Positions 1-12,364 of a stretch of 64,000 nt of DNA are shown piece after piece. Position numbers and translations under genes: made by a program. Under the pieces are notes generated by a model. It was not told the DNA's origin and did no database searches. It saw only the letters and a list, made by a program, of their open reading frames with translations. The stretch spans positions 178,495,240 through 178,559,239 of the forward strand of contig CM043944.1 of NCBI GenBank assembly GCA_014529385.2. Direction: 5' to 3'. Position 1 is the stretch's first letter. Every line of letters begins with the position of its first letter. The DNA comes from Adiantum capillus-veneris (lineage: Eukaryota > Streptophyta > Polypodiopsida > Polypodiales > Pteridaceae).

Positions 1-695
1 CATCAAAAAGAATGCAAACTCATTCAGGAAGCCTTTGGCTTTATGATTTACCTGAACAGCCTGTTTGGATTCTTCATGCAGAATCCTGATGAGGTGTTAG
101 AGGAGCAGGATGCAGCACCAGATGAGGAATGCGAGGAGACAACTCATATGCAAGAAGTCGAGGAGGTTGATGACACAGTCGACCTTGAGGTGGAGTCAAT
201 TGAAGTACAAAGAAGTAAGATGCTCTCTGTGAAAACCACAGAAATCAAACTTCCATTGGATGTCAGTAACTTCACTAAGAAGCATGCTCAGATGATGTTG
301 CCTGCTATGCCTGACTTCAGGATTAGAGACAGGACCTATATCTTCTTACATGATGTGCAAAGTGTGTTTTATTCAAGGGAGGATTTCTCCCTGGCTATTA
401 TTTCCAGAGTCCAAGAGGAGAGGAGTGGATTTGTTTCAGAGGATAGTAGTGATGATGAGGCAATGGAAACATCCAACAATCCAATGGAATGCCTTCGAAG
501 ATGCTTTGAGAAAGCTGAAAAATACAAGGAGACACTACCTGATGAAGCCACCTTCCAAGCAATAAGACAAAGCCTAAGACCATCGAAAAGTAACAAAGAA
601 GTTGAGGATTGGTTTAACCATTCAGGTCAGGGGTCAACTACATCTGTAGACCTGTGGCAAGAAAACCTCTTTCTGTAGGATGAGAGCTTCATGGT

Positions 696-766
<71 letters not shown>

Positions 767-1220
767 TGTCATTTCTGACATTGTATGTGCAGTCTTGGAT
801 TGCTGACAAGGATGACTTCCTTCGGCGCCGGACAAGAGAGTATCGAGGAAGGGATGCGGCCCTAGCATAGTACCTTTCAAAGCTTTGCGAGTCGCCGATA
901 GTAGTTTTCCACAATTCCATGTCACAAGAGGGTTCAATAGCAACTTACACATTCAAGACACTATCACGATTCTTGGGTGGACCGGTGCTGCCCAAAAGTG
1001 CAGATAAAGTCATTCTTGTGGACAAAGTGTTTGCTAGAGATTGTTTTGGAACTGCCCAGGCTATATAGGTGGTCGGGCAGCGTATTACTACACCTACACA
1101 GCAATGGCACTAGCTCTTGGTAGACAAAACCCAGATGAACTTTTAGAGTATGGCAAACATCTCATGATTCGTTACAAGGGTGACGTGCCAAAAAACAAAA
1201 TTGAACCTGCAAAATCTTGA
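1..1220 (+). pseudogene. Broken two-exon gene of unknown function, 5' end outside window
   Basis: I do not recognise the family. The reading frame is already open at base 1 and runs to a TAG at 676-678. A good splice donor (ATG|GTAACT) follows at 693/694 and an acceptor (GTGCAG|TCTTGG) at 792/793. The 99-bp intron 694-792 is largely a TC microsatellite. The two exons join in phase and continue as SWIADKDDFLRRRTREYRG. Reading across the breaks meets three defects: the TAG at 676, a TAG after RDAALA near 868, and a one-base frameshift near 1050 before a conserved-looking tail (AAYYYTYTAMALALG) that ends with TGA at 1218-1220. Exon 1 is rich in Glu and Asp in its first 70 residues and has an acidic/serine patch near residue 145. 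The final stop lies 63 bp from the stop of the convergent minus-strand gene. The intron phase and long frame support a former gene, but its function is unknown. Confidence 0.5.
698..763. repeat. (TC)n microsatellite inside intron
   Basis: An uninterrupted TC dinucleotide run of about 66 bp fills most of the 99-bp intron of the broken gene at 1-1220. Confidence 0.97.
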
Positions 1221-1283
1221 TACACTTCAAGTAGCAATTGTATAAGATCATGTATTACATAAATTTTGTACAATGTCATCCAC

Positions 1284-4134
1284 TCAGTGTATCTTTCTCC
1301 ACTTGTGATTCACATACACCATTGTCTCTCTCCACCTTCGTTGAATTTCACGAGCTCCGGAGTTGTTGTATGCCATTGATCTTTTAGCTTTTTGTTGTTG
1401 TAAATGTCTGATGGCTTGTGCTGTTGTTGAATTTGCCAAGACTTCTTTTGCCTGCATTCGATGAATGATTCTACGATAAAACCATTCAAATAGTTCTCTC
1501 AAACTGTTAGCCTTGATTCGAGAGCCACCATGTCGTGTGTGCCTGAAATAAGCATTTCTCGCCATGTAATGAGACTTTTCCATCCCTTGGGTATTCCATA
1601 TTGCCGAGTTCCCATACTTATGTATAAAATATGGCAAATGATTGAAGATGATGTGCTAGATATGAAAACAGATTAGTTAGAATGTTTTACAGTCACATAT
1701 TTGCACATAAGAGAGAAAGAAATACATTATAATACCATGTAGTGAGTAATCTGGGTGTTTGTCCATGCTGTCTTGAATGATTTTTTCAGAAGGTTGAGAT
1801 TCTCCTTGAACTTGTTCATATCACCTTGTGACCAGTCATCTTTGTCGCACATCAAAAATAGGATGTCTATTGATCGCCAAACCTCAGCCTTCGCGTTACG
1901 AGTAGTTGGTTCGTGGTCTTTGACTGCAATATGTAGCTTTTTCCAGCTCTGATACTCTACCTTGCTAACATAAGATGTGTTATATATTTTTCCATGTTTT
2001 GTTAGCTTTGGATCTCTTGTACCTTGGGGCTTAGATAAAAACCTCCATGCCTTCACCCCACCGATGGATGGTTTGCATGGGACATCCTTCTCAGCAGTTG
2101 ATCTCTTTTCATCCCGCTGGATTTTCACATTGCCACCATGAAGCCCCATATCCGACAGTACCATTTCTAAGCACTGCAGGGCTACTTGTCGTTCTGCGGA
2201 GTTCTTAATCTTCCAAGCAAACCCGATGTATAAGTAGACCAATTTCTCCACAATTCTACAAAGGACATGCATTGTACAAATGTGGACATTCACAAGTGGT
2301 ATTTTCAAAACCGGTCGAAAAGCAGGATCCTCAATGTGATGTGTTGGAGATTTTTTCCACCACTTTGGGTCCATGACCTTTGCAGGCTCCATGCAGAACA
2401 AACACGGTGACTTTGCCATTGCACCCATTCCACAATTATACATGCACTTTAATGTTTTAAGGTCACCTGCAAGATGCCACTGAACTTGAAAGTCTCCCCT
2501 TCCATCTAGACGTAGTACCTCTCCCAGGTTAGTCTGTCGATCAATCACCTCCGGAATATTAGTTCGATGGAACACCCAATATAGAATCTCATGATCTTCT
2601 TTCTTTACCTGCAACACAAAATAAATGAGACTTAAGTAGATCTGAACATTTGAGCTTACTTGAGAATATCGCTTACCTCAAACGCACCAAGCCACCATAT
2701 GTTAGATTCTGATTGAACACTAAAATATAAAGGATCATCGCTGGGACACTTTGAGAGGGCTCTATTCATTAAAGTAATAGTAACACGCTCTAGCTTTTTC
2801 TCTTTAACAAGATCACACTCATCCAGTTTTAACACAAAATGTAATAGCCCACGTGACTCTTCAAATGTGATGTTGTAAAACTCCACCATTCTCTTCTGTA
2901 GTATCCGCAGGTCCATAAAAATATTGTTGAACTCATCATATGCCATGTTCGCTCCATGGCCACTGTAAGTTGCTTTAATATGAAAGGGCTGTCCAAGATA
3001 GTCTCCCTGTGCCTCGTTAAGCTGAAGCCTCTCTTTCCAAACACTTGAGGCTGATGGTAGAAGTTTGGATTTTATACCCTTCCTAACAAAGATGGATGAG
3101 ACAGACTTTTGGATAGCCGAATATCCTCTTTTGCTTACACCAAGTGAATCAAGTGTGCCTTGTATCTCTTTTGCAGGCACTGAGTTCTCTGAAATAAAGC
3201 GGTCCACTACATTTCGTTGTAGAACCTTAAACTTCTTGTCATGTACTATATCTGCTGCCAGGCTTCTACTTATAAGTGGCTTCAATCTCTTTCCTATATT
3301 GGCTTTGGGTTCAATGTTTTCCTTGTCAGGATAGATTGAATCTCTACATGAAGACAATGCATAAGTAAATAACAAAAAATTTGCTTCACTAACACTATTT
3401 AGGCACATGAAAACAATGCATAACAAGAAAAAACAAAAAGATTACTTAACTAAGACAATGTAGCCAACCAAGAAGCATCACCTTAATGCTCGGATTCTTT
3501 TCTTGAGACCTCCTGATGCAACCTGCAATGTTTCAAGATTGCGCAATTTCTTCTTTCGCATACGACCACCCAAGATGGTGTCCTTCATTTGACAACTTCG
3601 CACCTTTCCTTTCAGTTCTTGTACCTCTGTTTTATGTTGCAAAATGGTAACCTGATCTGTAGAATGTAAATGTGAAAGGCGAACAATCTCACATTGTTGA
3701 GCTTGGAGAATTCTCTTGTAAGTTTCAGCTTCTCTTGTAAGTGATTTACAATAACCCAGAAGGCCCTTTTCTCCATCACCAGCAAAGGTCAATAAGCTTG
3801 TAGGATTGACAAACGGTGGAGACGCATTAGTTATTGAATTCTTAGGGTAGAGAGAGCCTCTCGTCCAGATATCTATGTGTTTAGCTCCTTCAGCTCTGAG
3901 CGTGTCTATGGAAGCGGGAGGTATATGTGTGTTTGTTTTACTGCGCTTAATCAATGGTTGGTACTCATTGTCCAAATCAATGTGAAGGTGATATTTGGCT
4001 CGTTTCTGGGTAACATTTGTGCCATTTGAGGAGTGCGCCATTAGCCAAATGTGCAGGTTTAATGGAAAGTGAATAGCGGCTACGGATTCGTCCCTCCATG
4101 TTAGCCTCATTCCCTCCATATTGACGAGGTTCAT
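1284..4134 (-). CDS. Intact four-exon gene, 854-aa protein of unknown function, possibly transposase-derived
   Basis: Four exons join on the minus strand: 4134-3482, 3343-2677, 2608-1736 and 1655-1284. Introns are 138, 68 and 80 bp, all GT-AG (donors AAG|GTGATG, GAG|GTAAGC, ATG|GTATTA; acceptors CATGTAG, TGTTGCAG, ATATCTAG). Exon lengths 653+667+873+372 sum to exactly 855 codons including the stop, and every junction is in phase. This strongly supports the model. The N-terminal third has a predicted coiled coil and a basic stretch (GGRMRKKKLRNLE). The middle has the block WHLAGDLKTLKCMYNCG followed by a CxxC pair (CLFCMEP). The C-terminal part has HYMHIIFNHLPYFIHKYG and NTQGMEKSHYMARN. From memory, proteins with a GDxK...C..C block and a late 'H..P......G....QG.EK' block recur in animal and plant genomes, and I suspect a transposase origin. 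That is inference. The start at 4134 is the first ATG of the open frame; inner ATGs could also serve. Confidence 0.7.
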
Positions 4135-4539
4135 TCAATGCAACTGAAAAGAGGATTATCCCTCAATCACTACGTACGAACGAATGTTCAGAAGGGTAAG
4201 GAATCTACTTAAAGTACACTTTTTGAAGTTTTACTATGAAAGACCCAGCTCTTTTATTTTCCATTTTTTCTACAGAGAGAGTGCAAAAAATACATTTTCT
4301 TAGAAGGCCCTCCAAATGACCTCCGAAATTTCCTAATGGGACCTGCATATCAGAGTAAAACTCAACAAACATAGCACCAATGCTTTGGTCGAGATAGGAG
4401 CTAGAGTAAATGCAATCAGTTATTCCACATACAAGAAGGCCACAATCAAGCATTGACGACAGGAATAGCAACAATCAAAGGATGCAATAAGAACCCAACT
4501 ACAAACATTGGGAATAGTCAACTTGAACGTGATAGCACA

Positions 4540-4611
4540 TGGATGTTCATGTCCTCATCAGTTTGTATGCTTGTCTGGATGTTCATGTCCTCATCAGTTT
4601 GTATGCTTGCC
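4540..4611. repeat. 36-bp tandem duplication
   Basis: Two adjacent, nearly identical 36-bp copies, each starting TGGATGTTCATGTCCTCATC, begin at 4540 and 4576. The rest of 4135-4970 is AT-rich and shows no gene. Confidence 0.9.
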
Positions 4612-4969
4612 CGATGAACACATGAATGAGACGATGATTCTTGGAATTCCCTAGATGCGTACATACAAAGCAATACCAGATTGGGATATGAATCAGCTAA
4701 AGCTATCACGTAAAGGAGGGCAAAGTGCATATTAGGTAAAATTGGAAAAATCCCATTCCCACAATGCTCAAATAACTTTTTCTTATAAAGGACATGTCTT
4801 GTTTAGCACTATAAGGTATTATAATTATAATTTTCATAAACGAATTTTTGGGCATATATAGACCTATGTATTGATTGGAAAAATAGATACACCATTTTTA
4901 CATTATAGAACCATTGAATTGGCATTCTAGGATTGAATTCGCAAAATACAGTTCTAGTTCAAACAAGCT

Positions 4970-5165
4970 ATTTAGCTCATAATGCTATTTATTCAAAGCT
5001 TTGAGTCCCTTTGCACTTCATTCAGCATGGTTCCCTTGGATCTTGACTAGATGATGATCATATGTGAATGTGCCATTTTTAGGAGAGACATTTGTTTTCC
5101 ATATTAGAATAGGGATACTATGATTTCTTGCTTGGACCAACATCAACATGTACTTTTTCTTTCTT
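4970..5165 (+). repeat. Composite repeat module shared with 9.1, 20.1 and 21.7 kb
   Basis: This stretch contains the phrases CAAAGCTTTGAGTCCC, ATGGTTCCCTTGGATCT and ATGATTTCTTGCTTGGACC. The same phrases recur around 9093-9215, 20150-20180, 21055-21130 and 21680-21925. It is a dispersed repeat that accompanies the palindromic-core blocks. Confidence 0.6.
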
Positions 5166-5169
5166 AATT

Positions 5170-7560
5170 TGTGTTCTTTTATTGTTACATGCGCTATCTA
5201 GATTGGCCACCTGTCCATTCTAGGTCAATTTTTTGGCTAAAATACACAATAAACATGAATATGACATAACATACAAGCATGCTTTTCTTGGAAATGAAAG
5301 ATAGAAAATATAGAAAAATTGAGCGTGGATTGGATGGGCGGTCAATCTATGTGTAGATATGTACATGCAAAAACATACGACCATCACTTGACCTAGAATG
5401 GATAGGTGGTCAATCTAGACAACACATGTAACTCTTAAAGAACAAAGTTATGTATGTTTTTCCTAGAAAAGAGTGCATTCACATATGACCATCACCTTAA
5501 CTAAAATGGACAGGTGGTCAATCTCAAGTGCACACATGCATAACAAAGTACATCCCACAAGCTAGCTTGGAATGGAGAGAGGCTAAGCTACACGATACAC
5601 ATGAATATGAAAGAACATACAAGAATGCTTTTCTTGGGAAAGAAAAATAAAAAAATATAGGAAAAATGAGCATCGATTGGACAAGTAGTCAATGTATGTG
5701 TAGATATGCATATGTAACAACGTACGACCATCACCTAACATAGAATGGATGGGTGGTCAATCCTAGATAACACATGTGACTATTAAATAACATGGTTATG
5801 CATGTCATTCTTAGAAAAGAGCACATTCACGTAGAACCATCACCTAACCTAGAATGGACATACACCTTAATATGAAAGAACATAGCAGCACACTTTTGTA
5901 GGGAAAGATAGATAGAATTTCAGAAAAAATGAGTCTAGATTGGACAAGTGAGTCTAAAAAATGAGTCTAAGATATACAATACACATGAATATGAAAAAAC
6001 ATACAAGCCTGCTTTTCTTGGGAGGGGAAGATAGCCAATGTAAAAAAAATGAACATCGATTGGACATGTGATCAATCTATGTGTAGATATACACATGTAA
6101 CAATAGATGACCATCATTTGATCTAAAATGGACAGGTGGTCAATCTAGATAACGCATGCGACTATTAAAGAACATGGTTATGCATGCCATTATTAGAAAA
6201 GAAAATATTTACATTTGACCATCACCAGACCTAGAATAGGTAGGTGGACAATTTGAATAGCACATATACATAACAAAGTACATCCCACCATAACTTAGCC
6301 TCAAAGGGAAAAATGACTAAGATACACAAAACACGTGAATATGAAAGAACATACAAGCATGTCATTTTTGGGAAAGAAAGATAGAAATATAGAAAAAATA
6401 AACTTGGATTGATCATGTGATAAATCTATATGTAGATATACACATTAACAGCATACAACCATCGCTTGACCTAGAAGAGATTGGTGGTCAATTTAAACAA
6501 CACATGTGCCTATTAAAGAAGATGGTTATGCATGTCTTTCCTAAAAAAGAGCACATTTACATATGACCATCACTTGACCTAGAATGGATAGGTGGACAAT
6601 CTAAAGTGCACATATGCATAAAAAAGTACATCCCACCATAATCTACTATGTAATGGACAGATGAATAAGATATTCAATACACATTAACATGAAAGAATAT
6701 ACAAGCACACTTTTCCAGGGAAAGATAGATAGAAAAAATAGAAAAAATGAGTCTGGATTGGACAAGTGGTCAATCTAGGTGCAAATATACCTATATAAGA
6801 ACATACCCATGTGTATGAAATAACATTCAAGCATGCTATTCTTGAGAAAGAAAGACAAAGGATATAGAAAAAATGATTCTAGATTGGACAGGTGGTCAAT
6901 CTATGTGGAGATATGCACATACAACAACATATGACCATCATTTGACCTAGAACGGACAATTGGTCAATTTAGACAACACATGTGACTATTAAAGATAAAA
7001 AATGAAGTTGGATTGAACATGTGGTTAATCTATGTGTAGATATGCACATATAGAAACATACAACCATCACTTGACCTAGAATGGATATGTGGTCAATCTA
7101 GACAACACATGTACCTATTAAAGAACATGGTTATGCATGTCTTTCTTAGAAAAGAACACATTCACATATGACCATGACTTGAGCTAGGATGAACAGGTGG
7201 CCAATCTAAAGTGCACATATCTTAATTTGTGTTCTTTTATTGTTACATGTGCTATTTAGATTGGCCACCTATCCATTCTAGCTCAAGTGATGCTAATATG
7301 GTGATTCTTATGCATACATGCTCTCTAGATTGAGCACATGTCCATTCTAGGTTAGTTTTTGTTAGATTGTCTAACTCTCTTTACTAAAAAAAGCATGCTA
7401 GTATGTTCTTTTTGTGCCCAAGTTTTTAATGTATCACCACATGTACATATGTTCTTGTTCAGTCAAAAGTACACTCTAGAATGGCCATTTGGCCATTCTC
7501 GTAAACAAATATTTCTACTATTAAAGGATCACCATTCTAGAGCAATACATGTCTAACTTA
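5170..7560. repeat. Repeat block A: tandem array carrying the dyad core
   Basis: Degenerate tandem units of roughly 350 bp repeat the phrases ATGAATATGAAAGAACATAC, GACCATCACTTGACC and GTGACTATTAAAGAACATGG. Each unit carries several copies of a core of about 26 bp, left half CTAGAATGGACAG and right half GTGGTCAATCTAG. Clear cores lie near 5322, 5395, 5667, 6052, 6754, 6876 and 7085. From about 7200 to 7560, and at 5180-5230, the same family is in the opposite orientation (TAGATTGGCCACCTGTCC). No gene is present. The stretch after it (7560-9090) is AT-rich with only diverged traces (for example near 7650 and 8660). Confidence 0.85.
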
Positions 7561-9089
7561 AATACATTCTTTTAGATTTAGTATGATAACAATAGACATT
7601 ATAGACACTTGTAGCCACTTAAAAACCATATTTTTTAATGGAATGATAAGCGAACCCACCACCTAGCCATTCAAAACTTAGCTTGACACGCTACGAGGTC
7701 CATCATTTAGTTCTTCTAAACTTAATATTATAAAATGTGTGTCATAAATTATATACATTTCTTTGTCATTCTAAACTCATTCAAGAAAGTTATGGCATTA
7801 AACCTAGACTTGACATCAAAATTTCATGGAACTTATTAATTATCTATTCAAGATATGAGAAAAAGTTTCTAAATACACAATTTACATGAAAATTTCAAAA
7901 ATAAAAATTTTACTTTGTAAAATTAGTAAATTTTACGTAAAACTGGACTTTGCTACTTAACTTCGAGAAGTTAAAAATGTCGGCAGTCTTTCTATGTGGG
8001 TTAGATAAGCTTGGTACATCTATCACATACGTATTGAGGGATTTTTCAAAGAAGTTTGGACCTGCTTAGCAACTGATTTGATTTACTTTCAAAAGAAAAT
8101 ATTAAAAAATTATCCATCCGCATAAAAAAGTTGTAGAGAATGGCAATGAAAAGACACCTTTAAACCTTCATTTAGCTTTGTACTATTTTTTATCAACTTA
8201 GATTAAGTGTGGGTCATAATTCCTTGAAACCATTTTCTATTTAGATAACTAACATAGTGTTGGAAAATATTTTACAAAATGCTCTAAAAGCCACAAAAGT
8301 GGCTAATTTTTTACAGGACTAGTGTTAAAGAAAAAATCTAAAAGTAAGTTTTGCTACAAACCAATTAGGATGCATCAATTTGACATAGTATATCCTTTAG
8401 ATTTCCATTCCAAAACTGATTCTAAATATTTGATGTAATAAGCATGTATATTTTTAGCCAACCAAAAGTTACAGTTTTTGTTTTGGGTAAAGAGGGATGT
8501 AGACTTAGCACTTTGCTATGATACTACATTAAGATAAACAAATTGAAAGTGATAAAGATCCATCACTTGGACAAACTAAGTATATCATATGTACATGCTT
8601 AAATTGATTGTGATAATCCACACACACGTTAGTAATCAAGTCTTTCAATGGAATGTGAAGTAGATCCACCACTTGGCCATTCTAGACATAGCTTGGCTTA
8701 AAACTAATTCTCTTGAAATCATTACACTAGGATATGCTAATCACATCAAATGTCATTCTCTTTTCACATCTATAATATTTTTATTCCTCATAACAATTGG
8801 ATGATAAACTAAACAAATCATTATACATTTTAATTCTTATATAGTGCTAAAAGCATGGCCAACAATCTGGAGTACACATGAGTTAGTCGTCTCAAATACT
8901 TCTCTTGTTATTAGTAAAAATATTCTAAAATAGTATAGGATTATTACCATATGAGACATTCTCCAAACATTGCGCTCAACAAATCTTACTTTAGAGATGG
9001 TATTAACCATGTGATGAACTTACTGAAGAAACAACACTTCATTAGAGAAGGATGTCCTTCATTATATCTTACTTTTGAGATACAATGTT

Positions 9090-9215
9090 ACTATTATATA
9101 AAGAACTTAAAAACATGCTATAGTAAGAATATAACTTTTCTAAAATAAATTAGTTTGTTAAATCTTTGAGTCCCCTTAAAATAGGATGCACTCTACATAG
9201 CACTTCATTGAACAA
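9090..9215 (+). repeat. Copy of the composite module
   Basis: The phrase AAGAACTTAAAAACATGCTA, followed by TAGTTTGTTAAATCTTTGAG and TCCCCTTAAAATAGG, also occurs at 21055-21130 and 21680-21790. It marks the same dispersed module outside a core block. Confidence 0.65.
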
Positions 9216-9249
9216 AAAAAATTAAAAATGACCACTAAATTGATTATCA

Positions 9250-10163
9250 AAATATTGTACAATGAATTGCAATAGCCAAAAAAAGAATTACAAGTCTCCT
9301 TTCCATCCACAAAGTTTGATGCACTATCATTGAATCAATCCAAACTTTTCCTTCTTGATAAGTACACATTTTTGACATAGTTTGTCCCAGGATCTTCAAA
9401 CATATTGACAACTGTCTTGCGTGTATAATCCCTTCATTTTGGAGCATGTAACCACCCTAGCAACCAAGGTATCATGGTTGTCTCCAAGAAGATTTGAAGT
9501 TCTAGCGGTGACTGTCTCCACATTTTTGGAAAGATAAGGCATGTGCCTTGCATATTCCACATAACTCTATATGGGCTATCATCAAAAATCAAAGTATTCC
9601 CTGCATGTAAATCATGAAACATATCCCATACCACTGAAAATTTCTCGTGGTAAACTCTTTTATACCCCAACATAATATTTGGATTTTGGCAATTCTTGTT
9701 ACTCAAGAGCATCATAAATTGACTATGGTGGCTAGGAAAACATGTTTGAATGATATGTTGAGCTTTTTTTAAGGTTGTAACAGCTCCAGATCCAAACCTC
9801 AAAGTAGTGAGAGTAAAAGTCTAAAAAGACATCTACATCAGGGCGTATAACAAAAAACATTTCGTCTTCTTTTATGATGCGCATGTGGGCAATCCATGAT
9901 GGTGGCATCGCCACGTTGCATTTCAATCGACTTAAGTAGTAGGCCTTCAATGTCCAAGATAAGGACTCTTCTTTCTTTCTTGAGCATAAGTGGTATCTAA
10001 CTACAGGATGAATAATCTTCTTTTGAAGGTCCCTTAGAAGTACAATAGATGAAGAAGATTTCCATCCCAATAAAGAAATACTTTTTGGTTTTGAGTCTGC
10101 ATTGAAAACATGGAAAATTAGCCAAAGCTGGATAGTTGCTAGTGTAAATGCACACATAACCAA
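9250..10163 (-). pseudogene. Broken NIF/FCP1-like HAD phosphatase, copy 1
   Basis: Two overlapping minus-strand frames (10163-9732 and 9802-9434) together read like a plant HAD phosphatase of the NLI-interacting/FCP1-like family. In order they show a motif-I-like LLRDLQKKIIHPV (family pattern DxDG or, in a plant subgroup, DLNG), RPDVDVFLDFYSHYFEVWIWS (given here in two parts: RPDVDVFLDF, YSHYFEVWIWS), and the motif-III block NTLIFDDSPYRVMWN. Near 9785-9800 a one-base frameshift separates the halves, at the IWS motif. The second motif-I position is Gln rather than Asp or Asn and the following Gly is lost, so catalysis would be doubtful even without the frameshift. A further degraded tail may reach 9250. 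The copy lies on the same strand as copy 2 (12365-13155), with repeat block B between them. Confidence 0.6.
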
Positions 10164-10289
10164 GAAAGAACTTATTTGTATTTAATCTAGCCTAGAATAA
10201 ATAGATTACTAATATAGATTACACGTGCATCCAATAAAGAAGATAATGATAAGTTATACATTTTTGAATAGTTGAAGCCTTGTATGGTT

Positions 10290-11860
10290 TGCAATATAGA
10301 TTGGCCACTTGTCCATTCTAGGTTACTTTTTGGCTAAGATACACAACACATGAATATGAAAGAATATACAAGCATGCTTTTCTTGGGAAAGAAAGATAGA
10401 AAATATATACAAAATGAGTGTGGATTGGATGGGTGGTCAATATATGTGTATATATGTACATGTAACAACATACGACCATCACTTGATCTAGAATGGACAG
10501 GTGGTCAATCTAGGCAACACATGTAACTCTTAAAGAACATGGTTATGCATGTCTTTTCTAGAAAAGAGTGCATTCACATATGACCATCACCTAACCTAGA
10601 ATGGACAGGTGGTCAATCTCAAGTGCCCATATGCACAACAAAGTACATCCCACTATAAGCTATAGCGTGGAATGGAGAGATGGCTAAGATACACAATACA
10701 CATGAATATGAAAGAACATACAAGCATGATTTTCTTGAGAATGAAAAATAGAAAATATAGGAAAAATGAGCATGGATTGGACAAGTGAATAATGTATGTA
10801 TAGATATGCACATGTAACGACATAGGACCATCACCTCATCTAGAATGGATGGGTGGTCAATCTAGATAACACATGTGACTATTAAAGAATATGGTTATGC
10901 ATGCCACTCTAAGAAAAGAGAACATTCACATATGACCATCACCTGACCTAAAATGAACATACACATTAAAATGAAAGAACATACAAGCACACTTTTGTAG
11001 GGAAAGATAGATAGAATTTCAAAAAAAATGAGTCTGGATTGGACAAGTGGTCAATCTACGTGCAAATATACCTATGTAAGAACATACATATGTGTATAAA
11101 ATAACATACAAGCATGCTTTTTTTGGGAAAGAAAGATAGAAGGGATAGAAAAAATGAGTTTAGATTGGACAGATGGTCAATCTATGTGGAGATATGCACA
11201 TACAACATTAAATGACCATCATTTGACCTAGAATGGACAAGTGGTCAATCTAGACAACACATGTGACTATTAAAGATAAAAAATGATATGGGATTGGACA
11301 TCATTTGACCTAGAATGGGCAGGTGGTCAATCTAGATAGCACATGTGACTAGTAAATAACATGGTTATTCATGTCATTCTTATAAAAGATTACATTCATA
11401 TATGACCATCACGAGACCTAGAATAGACATGTGGTCAATGTGAATAGCACATATACATAGCAAAGTATATCCCACCATAACCTAGCATCCAAGCGACAAA
11501 TGACTAAGATACACAAAACACATGAATATGAAAGAATATACAAGGATGCCTTTTTTGGGGAAGAAAGATAGAAAATATAGAAAAAAGGAACTTGGAGATC
11601 ATGTGGTAAATCTATGTGTAGATATACACATGTAACAACATACAACCATCACTTGACCTAGAAAGGATAGGTGGTCAATCTAGACAACACGTGTGCCTAT
11701 TAAAGAACATGGTTATGCATGTTTTTTCTAGAAAAGAGCACATTCACATATGACCATCACTTGACCTAGAATTGACCACTTTTTTATTCATCTAGCCTAG
11801 AATGGATAAAAGGCTCATATAACGTGTGCATATTGACGACTTGTCTATTTTAGACATGAC
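10290..11860. repeat. Repeat block B: tandem array carrying the dyad core
   Basis: The same family and mostly the same orientation as block A. Phrases such as GAATATGAAAGAACATACAA, GACCATCACTTGACCTAGAA and GGTGGTCAATCTAGACAAC recur at roughly 300-350 bp spacing. Cores lie near 10425, 10490, 10595, 10845, 11035, 11165, 11230, 11310 and 11665. The right edge fades into single-copy DNA near 11860. I see nothing in 11860-12078. Confidence 0.85.
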
Positions 11861-12078
11861 ACTTTGCTAAATTTATCAAAAATTTAATCTCTTGGAGAGC
11901 TTGGTCATTACATGTTTAACTTATTATCGTGTTATTCACCATTATCTATCTACCACTTAGTCTTCTAAACCTTTCAAAGAAATATTTTGCATAAAATTCC
12001 AAGAAAACCATGCAACCTCTCTCAATAAAACCACTTATAAATTTGAAATTGGCAACTTGGTCATTCTAGATTAAAAAT

Positions 12079-12168
12079 ATTGAGCTTCATAGTCTAGAGA
12101 AATCTATTGCAAGAAACTATTAATATTGACCTTCATAGTCTAGAGAAATCTATTGCGAGAAACTATGA
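12079..12168. repeat. 45-bp tandem duplication
   Basis: Two adjacent copies beginning TATTGAGCTTCATAGTC and TATTGACCTTCATAGTC are offset by 45 bp and share AGAGAAATCTATTGC. Confidence 0.85.
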
Positions 12169-12364
12169 AAATTATCAAAGTCCATTTGTGATTTCACAAT
12201 GTTCTAGGCCCCTTCATGGTGTCAATAGTTGAGGCTTCTTTTGACAATATCTCTCTTATCTTCTACCTTTCTGTTTCTTGTTGGCTATTTGAGTTTGTTG
12301 ATCCCTCTTGTGTGTCAATCGCATTACCTATTGGCAACCTACCTATTTCAACTTCTTGCATTGA

